NCBI GenBank assembly: GCA_029055345.1
Contig: JAIDDJ010000032.1
Span: 1 to 64,000, forward strand
DNA: 64,000 nucleotides
Direction of reading: 5' to 3'
From: Muribaculaceae bacterium
Lineage (GTDB): Bacteria; Bacteroidota; Bacteroidia; Bacteroidales; Muribaculaceae
A program made the position numbers and the translations under genes. Shown here piece after piece: positions 1 to 8,678 of the stretch; the first letter of the stretch is position 1, and every line of letters begins with the position of its first letter. The notes under the pieces are model-generated. The model saw only the letters and a list, made by a program, of their open reading frames with translations. It searched no databases and was not told the DNA's origin.

Positions 1-30
1 GCCTAATTCCGGGGAAAGTAATTGTAACAT

Positions 31-72
31 AAAAAGAGGGCGCCTTCACTTTGTGAAAACGCGCCTCTTTTT
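31..72 (-). terminator. Terminator after rplQ, end of the ribosomal superoperon
   Basis: An inverted repeat pairs AAAAAGAGG plus GCGC at 31-43 with its complement at 61-72. Read on the minus strand it is a GC-rich hairpin followed by TTTTTATG, about 20 bases after the rplQ stop. The flanking A and T runs also let it work on the plus strand. Confidence 0.8.
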
Positions 73-92
73 ATTATAGATAAGCTTACGGC

Positions 93-599
93 TTATTCAG
101 CTGCGGGAGCCTCGGGAGCCTTTTCCTCGGCTTTAGGAGCCTCAGCTACGGGAGCTTCAACTGCAGGAGCGGCAGCTTTCTTGGAGCGAGAACGACGTGT
201 GCGGCTTGCTTTCTTCGGAGCGTTGTCTGCAAGAGCAGCCTCGTTGAAGTCGACGAACTCGATCATAGCCATTTCAGCGTTGTCGCCGAGACGGTGACCG
301 GTCTTGAGGATGCGGAGATAACCGCCAGGGCGGCTTGCAACCTTTTCAGCGATAACACCGAAAAGCTCCTTGATAGCCTCCTTGTTCTGGAGGTAGCTGA
401 ACACGATACGGCGGTTCTGTGTATCGTCCTTTTTAGAGCGAGTAATCAGCGGCTCGGCATATACGCGCAGCGCCTTTGCCTTGGCCACGGTGGTGAAGAT
501 TCTCTTATGCTGGATAAGAGATATCGCCAGGTTGGCCAGAAGGGCTTCGCGGTGGCCTTTCTTGCGGCTCAGGTGATTGAATTTCTTATTATGTCTCAT
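93..599 (-). CDS. rplQ: 50S ribosomal protein L17
   Basis: Large-subunit protein L17, 168 residues. Residues 1-115 or so are the L17 fold, opening [22 protein letters not shown] minus its last residues and containing the [19 protein letters not shown] block. The rest is a basic patch ([10 protein letters not shown]) followed by an Ala/Pro/Glu-rich tail. The tail makes it about 40 residues longer than E. coli L17 (127) and is probably disordered. It is the last gene of the superoperon, 8 bp after rpoA, and is followed by a hairpin terminator. The identity is secure; any role for the tail is unknown. Confidence 0.97.
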   Translation of the reverse strand: MRHNKKFNHLSRKKGHREALLANLAISLIQHKRIFTTVAKAKALRVYAEPLITRSKKDDTQNRRIVFSYLQNKEAIKELFGVIAEKVASRPGGYLRILKTGHRLGDNAEMAMIEFVDFNEAALADNAPKKASRTRRSRSKKAAAPAVEAPVAEAPKAEEKAPEAPAAE

Positions 600-607
600 T
601 GTGCGTT

Positions 608-1606
608 TTAGTCTTTGTCTAATTTATATTTAGAAATATCCATTCCAAAGGAGAGATTGAGCTTCTCGAGGAGCTCATCGAGTTCCGAAAGCGATTTCTT
701 TCCGAAGTTGCGGAATTTAAGGAGATCGTTCTTGTTGAACACGACGAGTTCACCAAGAGTCTCTACCTCGGCGCTCTTAAGGCAATTAAGGGCACGGACG
801 GAGAGGTCCATATCGGTGAGCTTGCTCTTGAGGAGCTGGCGCATATGAAGCACCTCCTCATCAAACTCCTCGGGAGCATCTGCCTGCGGAGTCTCAAGAG
901 TGATTTTCTCATCGCTGAACATTGCGAAGTGCTGCATCAGAATCGTTGCAGCCTCCTTAAGGGCTTCCTTCGGAAGAATCGAGCCGTCAGTGGTGACTTC
1001 GATGATAAGCTTTTCGTAGTCGGTCTTCTGCTCGACACGGAAATTCTCGACGAAATACTTCACATTCTTAATCGGAGTGTAGATAGAGTCGATAGCGATC
1101 GTGTCGGCCGAAGCACCGGCGAGCATCTCGCGATTCTCATCGGCGGGGACCCATCCGCGACCCTTGTTGATCGAGTATTCCATCTCAAACCCGTAGGCCG
1201 GATCGAGATGACAGATCACGAGGTCGGGGTTGAGCACCTCGAAGCCAGAGAGGACCTTTCCTAAGTCACCAGCCGTAAACACATCTGTGCCCTCGACTTT
1301 CACCTTTGCTGTCTCGGCGTTATGGTCTTCGGTTGTCTGCTTGAAGCGGATCTGCTTCAGATTGAGGATAATGTTGGTTACATCCTCTTTGACACCCGGA
1401 ATCGTGTCGAGCTCGTGAGCCACTCCGTTGATACGGATAGAGTTGATGGCAAAACCTCCGAGCGAAGAAAGAAGCACGCGGCGGAGTGCGTTGCCAAGCG
1501 TCAGGCCGTAACCGGGCTCGAGAGGGCGGAATTCGAACTTGCCGTACGAATTGACATCCTCAAGCATGATGACCTTGTCGGGTTTCTGAAATGCTAAAAT
1601 TGGCAT
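608..1606 (-). CDS. rpoA: DNA-directed RNA polymerase subunit alpha
   Basis: Alpha subunit, 332 residues. Two copies nucleate assembly of the core polymerase. The N-terminal dimerisation domain (about 1-230) carries the [18 protein letters not shown] signature near residue 35. A linker leads to the C-terminal DNA- and activator-binding domain (about 250-325), seen in [21 protein letters not shown] and the following [17 protein letters not shown]. The length is normal. It lies 17 bp after rpsD and 8 bp before rplQ, the standard alpha-operon order. Confidence 0.98.
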   Translation of the reverse strand: MPILAFQKPDKVIMLEDVNSYGKFEFRPLEPGYGLTLGNALRRVLLSSLGGFAINSIRINGVAHELDTIPGVKEDVTNIILNLKQIRFKQTTEDHNAETAKVKVEGTDVFTAGDLGKVLSGFEVLNPDLVICHLDPAYGFEMEYSINKGRGWVPADENREMLAGASADTIAIDSIYTPIKNVKYFVENFRVEQKTDYEKLIIEVTTDGSILPKEALKEAATILMQHFAMFSDEKITLETPQADAPEEFDEEVLHMRQLLKSKLTDMDLSVRALNCLKSAEVETLGELVVFNKNDLLKFRNFGKKSLSELDELLEKLNLSFGMDISKYKLDKD

Positions 1607-1623
1607 GGTTGTCTTAGTGTTTA

Positions 1624-2229
1624 TTATTTAGAATAGAGCTCGACGATAAGCTGCTCCTTGATGGTCTCGGGGATATCCTCGCGCTGGGGCAGGTGAAGGA
1701 ATTTTCCGCCCTTGATAGATTCGTCCCATTCGATCCATGGATATTTGCTGTGGTTGAAGCCTGCTACGCTGTCGGTGATGACTTCGAGCGACTTTGACTT
1801 CTCGCGCACGGTTACCACATCACCCGGCATCACGCGATAAGAAGGGATGTTGACGTTCTTACCGTTGACGTTGATGTGCTTGTGAAGCACGAGCTGGCGG
1901 GCAGCAGGGCGGCTGGGAGCGAGGCCCAGACGATATACCACGTTATCGAGACGGCTCTCGAGAAGCTGGAGGAGCACCTCACCGGTAATACCTTTGGTGC
2001 GGGCTGCCTTCTCGAAGAGGTTACGGAACTGGCGTTCGAGCACGCCGTAAGTATATTTAGCCTTCTGCTTTTCGCGGAGCTGAGTGCCATATTCGGAAGT
2101 TTTCTTCCGACGGTTCTGGCCGTGCTGGCCCGGGGGGAAGTTGCGGCGCGCGAAAATCTTGTCTTCGCCAAATATAGGTTCGCCGAACTTACGAGCGATT
2201 TTAGTTTTTGGTCCTGTGTATCTTGCCAT
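1624..2229 (-). CDS. rpsD: 30S ribosomal protein S4
   Basis: S4, 201 residues, a primary 16S rRNA binder that starts 30S body assembly. It opens [20 protein letters not shown], and the S4 RNA-binding domain lies around residues 90-155 ([17 protein letters not shown], then [14 protein letters not shown]). No cysteines are visible in the N-terminal segment, so this is the zinc-free form. A 147-bp gap separates it from rpsK; the gap contains a hairpin (2281-2310). S4 is an autoregulator in well-studied bacteria, so the gap is a reasonable candidate control site. Confidence 0.97.
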   Translation of the reverse strand: MARYTGPKTKIARKFGEPIFGEDKIFARRNFPPGQHGQNRRKKTSEYGTQLREKQKAKYTYGVLERQFRNLFEKAARTKGITGEVLLQLLESRLDNVVYRLGLAPSRPAARQLVLHKHINVNGKNVNIPSYRVMPGDVVTVREKSKSLEVITDSVAGFNHSKYPWIEWDESIKGGKFLHLPQREDIPETIKEQLIVELYSK

Positions 2230-2280
2230 TATATTTTACATTTTGGGTCATGGTCTGTTCAGCCCCTTAGCGACAGCCGC

Positions 2281-2310
2281 GACCGTCGAGAGAAAGTGTA
2301 TGTGACGGTC
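2281..2310 (-). promoter_or_regulatory. Hairpin in the rpsK-rpsD gap, possible S4 control site
   Basis: GACCGTC at 2281-2287 and GACGGTC at 2304-2310 form a perfect 7-bp stem in the 147-bp space before rpsD. There is no T-run after it on the minus strand, so it is not an intrinsic terminator. Placement upstream of rpsD suggests S4 feedback, as in the B. subtilis rpsD leader; that is inference only. Confidence 0.35.
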
Positions 2311-2376
2311 ATTTCGCATTCAGGGATTAGAGGCCCGACTGATTTGGAATAAACAATCCTGAAGTGATGATACTTA

Positions 2377-2766
2377 TTAGACTCTTCTTCTCTTTGGAGG
2401 GCGGCAACCGTTGTGCGGGAGCGGAGTTACGTCAACGATTTCAGTAACTTCGATACCGGACTGATGCACGAAACGGATAGCGGCCTCACGGCCGTTGCCC
2501 GGGCCTTTCACATACGCCTTGACCTTGCGGAGGCCGAGGTCGTAAGCCACCTTGGCACAATCCTGAGCTGCCATCTGGGCAGCATAGGGTGTGTTCTTCT
2601 TGGAGCCTCTGAAGCCCATCTTGCCGGCCGATGACCAGGAAATAACCTGACCTTCCTCGTTGGCGAGACACACGATGATGTTGTTGAAAGAGCTATGCAC
2701 GTGAAGCTGGCCGCTTGCGCCAACCTTGACATTCCTCTTTTTTGCTGCGACTGTCTTTTTTGCCAT
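2377..2766 (-). CDS. rpsK: 30S ribosomal protein S11
   Basis: S11, 129 residues, a 30S platform protein contacting S7 and the 3' end of 16S rRNA. A lysine-rich N-terminus leads to [21 protein letters not shown], and the protein ends with the typical [18 protein letters not shown] tail. It is 14 bp after rpsM. The long gap after it to rpsD is unusual within this tightly packed operon. Confidence 0.97.
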   Translation of the reverse strand: MAKKTVAAKKRNVKVGASGQLHVHSSFNNIIVCLANEEGQVISWSSAGKMGFRGSKKNTPYAAQMAAQDCAKVAYDLGLRKVKAYVKGPGNGREAAIRFVHQSGIEVTEIVDVTPLPHNGCRPPKRRRV

Positions 2767-2780
2767 ACTTTTTTATGTGA

Positions 2781-3161
2781 TTATTTAGTAGCTTTCTTCT
2801 TGTTGGCGACTGTTTTCTTACGGCCCTTACGTGTGCGGGCATTGTTCTTGGTGCTCTGACCGCGAACGGGCAGACCAAGACGATGACGAATGCCGCGGTA
2901 GCAGCCGATATCCATCAGACGCTTGATGTTGAGCTGAATTTCAGTGCGAAGGTCACCCTCCACCTTATGGTCGCGCTGGATCACCTCGCGCACGGCGGCT
3001 GCCTGCGAGTCGGTCCAGTCTTTTACTTTGATATCGCGGTCAACGCCTGCCTTGTCAAGTATCGATTTGGCTGCGCTCCGGCCGATTCCGAAGATATAGG
3101 TCAACGCTATCTCTCCTCTTTTATTTTGCGGCAAATCTACGCCGACAATTCTTACTGCCAT
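2781..3161 (-). CDS. rpsM: 30S ribosomal protein S13
   Basis: S13, 126 residues, in the 30S head, forming intersubunit bridges with 23S rRNA and L5. It begins [20 protein letters not shown] and has the [20 protein letters not shown] segment near residue 90, followed by a basic C-terminus reaching the P-site tRNA. It starts 36 bp after rpmJ. Confidence 0.97.
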   Translation of the reverse strand: MAVRIVGVDLPQNKRGEIALTYIFGIGRSAAKSILDKAGVDRDIKVKDWTDSQAAAVREVIQRDHKVEGDLRTEIQLNIKRLMDIGCYRGIRHRLGLPVRGQSTKNNARTRKGRKKTVANKKKATK

Positions 3162-3197
3162 ATTGCTTTTATGATATTTTTTGCAAAGGTAATAAAA

Positions 3198-3314
3198 TTA
3201 TCCTTGACGCTGTTTAAATTTTGGATTTTTCTTGTTGATTACGTATAATCTACCCTTCCGGCGTACGATTTTGCTGTCGGGAGTGCGTTTTTTTACAGAT
3301 GCTCTAACTTTCAT
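3198..3314 (-). CDS. rpmJ: 50S ribosomal protein L36, zinc-free form
   Basis: L36, 38 residues starting at the ATG complementary to 3312-3314 ([10 protein letters not shown]) and ending NPKFKQRQG. The open frame extends further upstream, but this start gives the exact family length and lies 13 bp after infA. The four zinc ligands of classical L36 (three Cys and a His) are absent: the protein has no cysteine or histidine. It is therefore the C-minus type. L36 helps stabilise 23S rRNA near the GTPase centre. Confidence 0.95.
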   Translation of the reverse strand: MKVRASVKKRTPDSKIVRRKGRLYVINKKNPKFKQRQG

Positions 3315-3327
3315 ATCGGGTTTTGTT

Positions 3328-3546
3328 TTATTTGTATCTGAATGAAATCCTACCCTTGCTGAGGTCATAGGGCGACATTTCCACCTTGACCTTGTCACCG
3401 GGAAGAATCTTTATATAGTGCATTCTCATCTTGCCCGAAATATGGGCTGTGATTTCGTGTCCGTTCTCAAGTTCTACCTTGAACATAGCGTTGGACAAAG
3501 CCTCGAGAATAACACCGTCTTGTTCGATTGCAGCTTGCTTGGCCAT
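3328..3546 (-). CDS. infA: Translation initiation factor IF-1
   Basis: IF-1, 72 residues, a single OB-fold that sits in the ribosomal A site during initiation. It begins [20 protein letters not shown] and has the [20 protein letters not shown] core and the C-terminal [12 protein letters not shown]. Length is exactly that of the family. It is 45 bp after map and 13 bp before rpmJ; the map-infA-rpmJ order is usual in Bacteroidales. Confidence 0.98.
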   Translation of the reverse strand: MAKQAAIEQDGVILEALSNAMFKVELENGHEITAHISGKMRMHYIKILPGDKVKVEMSPYDLSKGRISFRYK

Positions 3547-3591
3547 ATACTGTAGTTGAATCCTGGTTATTTATGCATTAGATCTGAATCA

Positions 3592-4368
3592 TCAAGCTAT
3601 TCCGAGAGCACTTTCGATATAGTCAAATGTGGTAAGAATCTCGGGCTCGTCATTATTGATGAGCAGCGTGTGCTCGTAGTGGGCCGATGGCTTATGGTCG
3701 CGGGTGCGACATTCCCATCCGTTCTGCGCGATGCGGATATTCCGGCTTCCGAGATTGATCATCGGCTCGATGCATATGAGCATTCCGTTCTGAAGCACCG
3801 GGCCCGTACCTCGGCGTCCGTAATTGGGCACCTCAGGGTCCTCATGCATCTCGCGCCCGATTCCGTGGCCGCACATTTCGCGGACCACACTGTAGCCGTT
3901 GCTTTCGCAGAAGCGTTGCACGGCATTCGAGATATCTCCAACACGGTTGCCTGCCACCGCCATTTCTATTCCTACATAAAGGGATTCGAAAGTGATGTCA
4001 AGCAGACGTTCCGTCTTAGGGTCAATCTCGCCGACAGCAAACGTATAGCAGCTGTCGCCGTGGAATCCGTTCAGTTCCACCACGCAATCCGTGCCTACGA
4101 TGTCGCCCTCCCTGAGTTCATAGTTCGACGGGAAGCCATGGACCACCGTATCGTTCACCTCTATACAGAGAGTGCCGGGGAACCCATGATATCCGAGGCA
4201 AGCGGGTTTACCCCCGTTGTCGAGGATAAACTCTCTTGCTATATCGTCGAGCTTCCGGGTGGTGACGCCGGGAGCTATCAGTCGTGCCACCTCGCCGAGC
4301 GTACGGCTGCAAAGATCACAGGCCGCGCGCGTCAGTTCGATTTCTTCGGGAGTCTTGATGTAGATCAT
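3592..4368 (-). CDS. map: Methionine aminopeptidase, type I
   Basis: Removes the initiator methionine from nascent proteins. 258 residues with the pita-bread M24 fold and no N-terminal zinc-finger extension (type Ia). Metal-ligand regions are visible: VGTDCVVELNGFHGDSCYTF (two Asp), CGHGIGREMHEDPEVPNYG (His) and MLICIEPMINLG (Glu), with the last Glu near the ECRTRDHKPSAHYEHTLL region. It lies 23 bp after secY, as in many r-protein operons. A long plus-strand open frame opposite it is a shadow. Confidence 0.97.
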   Translation of the reverse strand: MIYIKTPEEIELTRAACDLCSRTLGEVARLIAPGVTTRKLDDIAREFILDNGGKPACLGYHGFPGTLCIEVNDTVVHGFPSNYELREGDIVGTDCVVELNGFHGDSCYTFAVGEIDPKTERLLDITFESLYVGIEMAVAGNRVGDISNAVQRFCESNGYSVVREMCGHGIGREMHEDPEVPNYGRRGTGPVLQNGMLICIEPMINLGSRNIRIAQNGWECRTRDHKPSAHYEHTLLINNDEPEILTTFDYIESALGIA

Positions 4369-4391
4369 TTGCTCAATCAGCTATTCAGCGA

Positions 4392-5729
4392 TTAAAACGC
4401 ACTGTTACCCGATGTGCGCCCCTTGATGCGGCCATGCTTCATCAGACCGTCATACTTGTGCATGATAAGATGGCCCTCGATGATGCGGAGGGTATCGAGA
4501 ATCACACCTACAAGGATGAGCAGCGAAGTGCCGCCGAAGAAGGATGCGAAGTTGCGGTTAAGTCCACATATATGGGCGATTGCGGGCAGAATAGCCACGA
4601 TGCCGAGGAAGATGGAGCCCGGGAGCGTGATTCTTGACATGATTGAGTCAAGATAATCCACGGTCGGCTTGCCGGGCTTGATACCCGGGATAAAGCCGTT
4701 GTTACGCTTCATATCCTCTGCCATCTGGGCCGGACGCACCGTGATAGCCGTATAGAAATATGTGAACGCCACAATCATCAGGAAGTAAATCAGATTGTAC
4801 CAGAAGCCGTACATATCGGTCATCGCACCGAAGAATCCTGTCTGATTCTGGCTGAAACCGACAAGTGTCAAGGGGATGAACATGATAGCCTGGGCGAAGA
4901 TGATAGGCATAACGCCGGCAGCATTCACCTTCAGAGGGATGAACTGGCGTGCACCGCCATACTGCTTGTTGCCTACCACTTTCTTGGCATACTGCACGGG
5001 GACATTACGCGTACCCTGCACGAGAAGAACAGCTCCGGCGATTACGGCCAGGAGAATGATGATCTCCACGAGGAAGAGCACGAGGCCACCGCCTGCCGAG
5101 TTGAGCAGACGCCCTGTGAATTCCTGGATGAATGCCTCAGGCAGACGAGCGATGATACCGATAAGGATGATGAACGAAATACCGTTACCTACACCCTTCT
5201 GGTCGATACGCTCGCCGAGCCACATGATGAACATCGAACCGGCGGCGAGGACAATCGTCATGAACGCGATAGTCCAGAAACCCAATTCGACGTGTCCACC
5301 GGCGGCCTGCACCTGATATTTGAGATTCATCAGGTAAGCGGGACCCTGGAGCACAAGGATAAATACCGTGAGATAACGGGTGTATTGATTTATCTTCATA
5401 CGGCCGCTTTCGCCCTCACGCTGCATTTTCTGGAATGCAGGGAGCACCATGCCGAGAAGCTGTATCACGATAGAAGCCGTGATATAGGGCATGATACCCA
5501 AGGCGAATATGGAGGCCTGCGAGAACGCACCGCCCGAGAACATGTCGAGCAGCTGCATCAACCCGTCCGAAGTGAAATTCTTCAGCGCCATCAGCTCATC
5601 GGGGTTGATGCCCGGGAGCACTACATAGCAGCCGAAACGGTAGATGATCACAAGCAGAAGGGTGATACCGATACGTTTGCGAAGATCCTCGACGCTCCAG
5701 ATGTTTTTTATTGTTTTAGTAAATCCCAT
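4392..5729 (-). CDS. secY: Preprotein translocase subunit SecY
   Basis: Channel-forming subunit of the SecYEG translocon, 445 residues with about ten membrane segments. The N-terminal cytoplasmic helix precedes the first segment (IGITLLLVIIYRFGCYVVLP), and the plug region carries LLDMFSGGAFSQASIFALG. The cytoplasmic loop with PAQMAEDMKRNNGFIPGIKPG is the ribosome and SecA contact. The chain ends with HGRIKGRTSGNSAF. It lies 12 bp after rplO. The secreted and outer-membrane proteins elsewhere in the window depend on this channel. Confidence 0.98.
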   Translation of the reverse strand: MGFTKTIKNIWSVEDLRKRIGITLLLVIIYRFGCYVVLPGINPDELMALKNFTSDGLMQLLDMFSGGAFSQASIFALGIMPYITASIVIQLLGMVLPAFQKMQREGESGRMKINQYTRYLTVFILVLQGPAYLMNLKYQVQAAGGHVELGFWTIAFMTIVLAAGSMFIMWLGERIDQKGVGNGISFIILIGIIARLPEAFIQEFTGRLLNSAGGGLVLFLVEIIILLAVIAGAVLLVQGTRNVPVQYAKKVVGNKQYGGARQFIPLKVNAAGVMPIIFAQAIMFIPLTLVGFSQNQTGFFGAMTDMYGFWYNLIYFLMIVAFTYFYTAITVRPAQMAEDMKRNNGFIPGIKPGKPTVDYLDSIMSRITLPGSIFLGIVAILPAIAHICGLNRNFASFFGGTSLLILVGVILDTLRIIEGHLIMHKYDGLMKHGRIKGRTSGNSAF

Positions 5730-5741
5730 TTTATAAAATCG

Positions 5742-6185
5742 TTATTTTATGACAACGTTGCCACCGGCAGCCTTGATAGCCTCTTCGGCAGCCTTGGAGA
5801 AGGCGTTGGCTTCCACTTCAATGGCGTGGCTGAGAGTGCCGTTACCAAGGATCTTCACGAGCGCTTTCTTTGCCAGAAGGCCGGCGTTGCGCAAATCCTC
5901 GATTGTAATCTTTGTGGCACCGGCGGCTGCGAGAGCCTCGAGCGCGTCAAGATTGATGGCCTTGTATTCCACACGGTTGATGTTTTTGAAACCAAATTTA
6001 GGCACACGACGCTGGAGAGGCATCTGACCGCCTTCGAATCCTACCTTGTGCTTGTATCCGGAGCGGGACTTTGCTCCCTTGTGTCCGCGTGTCGAAGTGC
6101 CGCCGTAGCCTGAGCCCGTGCCGCGTCCGATTCTTTTGGTTTTCTTGTTGCTGCCTACGGCAGGCTGGAGATTATGTAGTTCCAT
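5742..6185 (-). CDS. rplO: 50S ribosomal protein L15
   Basis: L15, 147 residues, a late-assembly 50S protein. The long Gly/Arg/Lys-rich N-terminal extension (KKTKRIGRGTGSGYGGTSTR) threads into 23S rRNA, and the globular C-terminal domain includes VPKFGFKNINRVEYKAIN. It is 15 bp after rpmD and 12 bp before secY. Confidence 0.97.
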   Translation of the reverse strand: MELHNLQPAVGSNKKTKRIGRGTGSGYGGTSTRGHKGAKSRSGYKHKVGFEGGQMPLQRRVPKFGFKNINRVEYKAINLDALEALAAAGATKITIEDLRNAGLLAKKALVKILGNGTLSHAIEVEANAFSKAAEEAIKAAGGNVVIK

Positions 6186-6200
6186 TTTCGATGTGCTGAT

Positions 6201-6380
6201 TTAGAGTTTAGTCACTTTCACTAAATGGTGAACCCTCTTGACCATACCCATGATGTCGGGAGTGTCTTCCTTGATCACGCTATGGTTCATTTTATGAATG
6301 CCGAGCGCGTCGAGAGTTTCCTTCTGGACTTTAGGCGCGTTGATGCGGCTCTTTATCTGAGTGATTTGAATCTTTGCCAT
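6201..6380 (-). CDS. rpmD: 50S ribosomal protein L30
   Basis: A short gene found by reading the 203-bp space between rpsE and rplO. It starts at the ATG complementary to 6378-6380 and stops at 6201-6203, giving 59 residues. The protein begins MAKIQITQIKSRINAPKVQK and contains TLDALGIHKMNHSV and MGMVKRVHHLVKVTKL, which match the L30 family over its full length. It is 8 bp after rpsE and 15 bp before rplO, exactly where rpmD belongs. Confidence 0.96.
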   Translation of the reverse strand: MAKIQITQIKSRINAPKVQKETLDALGIHKMNHSVIKEDTPDIMGMVKRVHHLVKVTKL

Positions 6381-6388
6381 TTCGCAAA

Positions 6389-6907
6389 TTATTTGCCGTT
6401 AAACACTTTTTCGACGCTAACGCCACGGTTCTGTGCCACCTGTGCCGGAGAGCGGAGCTCATCGAGAGCGGCGATAGTAGCCTTCACGAGGTTGTGGGGG
6501 TTGGAAGAACCCTTAGACTTGGCGAGCACGTCGGTTACGCCGACACTTTCAAGCACGGCACGCATAGCGCCACCTGCCTTTACTCCGGTACCTTCGGAAG
6601 CCGGCTTGAGGAAGATTCTCGAGCCGCCGAACTTAGCGGATACTTCGTGAGGGATTGTTCCCTTGTGAACGGGCACCTTGATGAGGTTCTTCTTGGCACT
6701 CTCCACGCCCTTTGCGATGGCTGCAGTGACTTCATTGGCTTTACCGAGGCCCCATCCGATTATACCGTCGCCGTTGCCGACCACTACTATAGCGGCAAAG
6801 CTGAAGGCGCGGCCACCCTTGGTAACCTTGGTGACGCGGTTGATGGCTACGAGGCGGTCCTGCAGTTCAAGATCATTTGTGGTTTTTACCTTATTGTTCT
6901 TTCCCAT
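6389..6907 (-). CDS. rpsE: 30S ribosomal protein S5
   Basis: S5, 172 residues, a fidelity-related protein near the 30S mRNA entry site. The N-terminal double-stranded RNA-binding domain contains [20 protein letters not shown] and [20 protein letters not shown]. The C-terminal domain contains [20 protein letters not shown]. It lies 8 bp after rplR and 8 bp before rpmD. Confidence 0.97.
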   Translation of the reverse strand: MGKNNKVKTTNDLELQDRLVAINRVTKVTKGGRAFSFAAIVVVGNGDGIIGWGLGKANEVTAAIAKGVESAKKNLIKVPVHKGTIPHEVSAKFGGSRIFLKPASEGTGVKAGGAMRAVLESVGVTDVLAKSKGSSNPHNLVKATIAALDELRSPAQVAQNRGVSVEKVFNGK

Positions 6908-6915
6908 GATTCCTA

Positions 6916-7257
6916 TTAAAATTTAAGACCACCCTTGCGGGCTGCGTCGGCCAATGATTTAACACGTCCGTGATAGAGGTAACCGTTACGGTCGAAAACA
7001 ACCTCGGTGATACCTTTTTCAGCGGCTTTTTTAGCGATTTGCTCGCCGACTTTAGCGGCGATTTCAGTCTTTGTACCTCCTTCGAGACCCTTTGAAGAGG
7101 CAGCAACCAGAGTGTTGCCTGCCAGGTCGTCGATCACCTGCACGTAGATACCCTTGTTGGAGCGGAACACGCTCATACGGGGACGCTCTGCGGTGCCGGA
7201 GATTTTCCCGCGGATGCGGGTCTTGATTTTATTTCTTCTTGCTATCTTGGATACCAT
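6916..7257 (-). CDS. rplR: 50S ribosomal protein L18
   Basis: L18, 113 residues, binds 5S rRNA together with L5. The basic N-terminus ([20 protein letters not shown]) precedes [20 protein letters not shown], and the chain ends [20 protein letters not shown] plus GGLKF. It is 13 bp after rplF. Confidence 0.97.
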   Translation of the reverse strand: MVSKIARRNKIKTRIRGKISGTAERPRMSVFRSNKGIYVQVIDDLAGNTLVAASSKGLEGGTKTEIAAKVGEQIAKKAAEKGITEVVFDRNGYLYHGRVKSLADAARKGGLKF

Positions 7258-7270
7258 AATTGTTTAAATT

Positions 7271-7825
7271 TTATTTGGCGTTAGCCGACTTACCTGATTT
7301 GCGACGTATAACCTCGCCAACAAACTTGATACCTTTACCCTTGTAAGGTTCGGGCTTGCGGAGCGAACGGATCTTGGCGCACACCTGGCCGAGGAGCTGC
7401 TTGTCGGAGCTCTCGAGGATGATGAGCGGATTCTTGTTACGTTCGGTCTTGGCCTCAACTTTCACCTCTTTGGGAAGCTTGATGAAGATAGCGTGTGAAT
7501 ATCCTAAAGCGAGTTCGAGCACCTGACCCGAAGAAGTGGCGCGATAGCCGACTCCGACGAGTTCCATCTCTTTCTTATAACCCTCGGAAACGCCTACCAC
7601 CATGTTGTGGATAAGGGCGCGGTAGAGACCATGCATGGCGCGGTTTTCGCGCTCGTCGTTCGGACGGGTCACGATGATGTGGCCATCTTCGATCTTTACC
7701 TCGATGTTGGGGTTGATTTCCTGGGAGAGTTCTCCCTTGGGACCTTTCACGGTCACTTTGTGGTCTTTTACCTGTACGGTTACGCCGGCAGGAATCGCAA
7801 TGGGTGATTTACCTATTCTTGACAT
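7271..7825 (-). CDS. rplF: 50S ribosomal protein L6
   Basis: L6, 184 residues, two duplicated domains near the GTPase centre. I place the start at the ATG complementary to 7823-7825 (MSRIGKSPIAIPAGV); an in-frame ATG 33 bp upstream lies just before the end of rpsH and gives a non-conserved extension. The C-terminal signature is RKPEPYKGKGIKFVGEVIRR. The gap to rpsH is 17 bp with this start. Confidence 0.96.
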   Translation of the reverse strand: MSRIGKSPIAIPAGVTVQVKDHKVTVKGPKGELSQEINPNIEVKIEDGHIIVTRPNDERENRAMHGLYRALIHNMVVGVSEGYKKEMELVGVGYRATSSGQVLELALGYSHAIFIKLPKEVKVEAKTERNKNPLIILESSDKQLLGQVCAKIRSLRKPEPYKGKGIKFVGEVIRRKSGKSANAK

Positions 7826-7842
7826 AATTCGTTCCTCCGTGA

Positions 7843-8241
7843 TTAATAAACGTAACACAATACTTCGCCGCCGATTTTACGCTCTTTAGCTTCCTTGTTG
7901 GTCATCACACCCTGAGAAGTGGAAAGGATTGCGATGCCGAGGCCATTGAGCACGCGGGGCATATCTTTATAACCGGTGTACTGGCGCAGACCCGGACGCG
8001 AGATGCGGTGAAGGTTCTTGATTGCGCTTGTCTTGTCGACCGGATCATACTTGAGGGCAATCTTGATGGTGCCCTTCGGGCCGTCATTTTCCACGAACTT
8101 ATAGTTCAGGATATAGCCCTGGTCGAAAAGGATCTTTGTGATCTCCCTTTTCATTTTTGACGTCGGAACCTCGACCACGCGGTGGCCTACCATTATGGCG
8201 TTCCGGAGTCTTGTCAGATAATCTGCAATTGGATCAGTCAT
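7843..8241 (-). CDS. rpsH: 30S ribosomal protein S8
   Basis: S8, 132 residues, a primary 16S rRNA binder and, in E. coli, the autoregulator of the spc operon. It begins MTDPIADYLTRLRNAIMVGH and ends with the typical GLGIAILSTSQGVMTNKEAK and GGEVLCYVY. It is preceded by a 129-bp gap holding two GC-rich hairpins, one of terminator form, so S8 or another factor may control entry into rpsH and the genes after it. Confidence 0.97.
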   Translation of the reverse strand: MTDPIADYLTRLRNAIMVGHRVVEVPTSKMKREITKILFDQGYILNYKFVENDGPKGTIKIALKYDPVDKTSAIKNLHRISRPGLRQYTGYKDMPRVLNGLGIAILSTSQGVMTNKEAKERKIGGEVLCYVY

Positions 8242-8313
8242 TGTTTTGTTTGATTAAATTGATTCAGACAAAAGCTGAACAATATTTAAAAACTCCTGTA
8301 ATCGGAAAAATTG

Positions 8314-8359
8314 CCCGGCGCGATATCCCACCGCCGGGGCTTCCCGGGAAGGGGAAGCC
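8314..8359 (-). terminator. Tandem hairpins with terminator form inside the spc operon (rpsN-rpsH gap)
   Basis: Read on the minus strand, GGCTTCCC (8359-8352) pairs with GGGAAGCC (8345-8338). Directly after it CCCGGCG (8338-8332) pairs with CGCCGGG (8320-8314). The second hairpin is followed by CAATTTTTCC, the layout of an intrinsic terminator. The two stems share one base, so they could compete. Genes continue downstream, so this is more likely an attenuator than an operon end. Confidence 0.6.
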
Positions 8360-8370
8360 GGAACGGATTG

Positions 8371-8673
8371 TTACCAGCTTGCCTTCTTTACACCCGGGAT
8401 AAGACCTGCGGAAGCCATCTCGCGGAATTGGATACGAGAGATTCCGAACTGGCGCATATAGCCTTTGGGACGGCCTGTGATCTCGCAGCGGTTGTGCAGC
8501 CGGACACGAGATGCGTTCTTCGGGAGCTTCTGGAGCTTAGTGAGCGCCTCGTAGTCGATATTGCCATCGGCATCGGCAAGAGCGGCCTTCTTGAGGGCTG
8601 CTTTTTTCTCGGCATATTTAGCCACCATGCGCTGGCGCTTCACCTCGCGGGCCTTCATTGATTCTTTAGCCAT
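8371..8673 (-). CDS. rpsN: 30S ribosomal protein S14, zinc-free form
   Basis: S14, 100 residues, in the 30S head. It begins [20 protein letters not shown] and carries the signature [20 protein letters not shown] with the C-terminal [17 protein letters not shown]. The CxxC pairs of the zinc-binding short form are missing; only one cysteine is seen. It is therefore the long C-minus type. It lies 5 bp after rplE. Confidence 0.96.
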   Translation of the reverse strand: MAKESMKAREVKRQRMVAKYAEKKAALKKAALADADGNIDYEALTKLQKLPKNASRVRLHNRCEITGRPKGYMRQFGISRIQFREMASAGLIPGVKKASW

Positions 8674-8678
8674 ATTTC

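Noticed and set aside
3556-4395. Long plus-strand open frame (279 residues) opposite map
   Set aside because: It is antisense to the whole of a well-supported map gene, and the protein has no recognisable features.
5292-6113. Plus-strand open frame (273 residues) opposite secY and rplO
   Set aside because: Antisense shadow over two essential, clearly identified genes; no start signal or family match.
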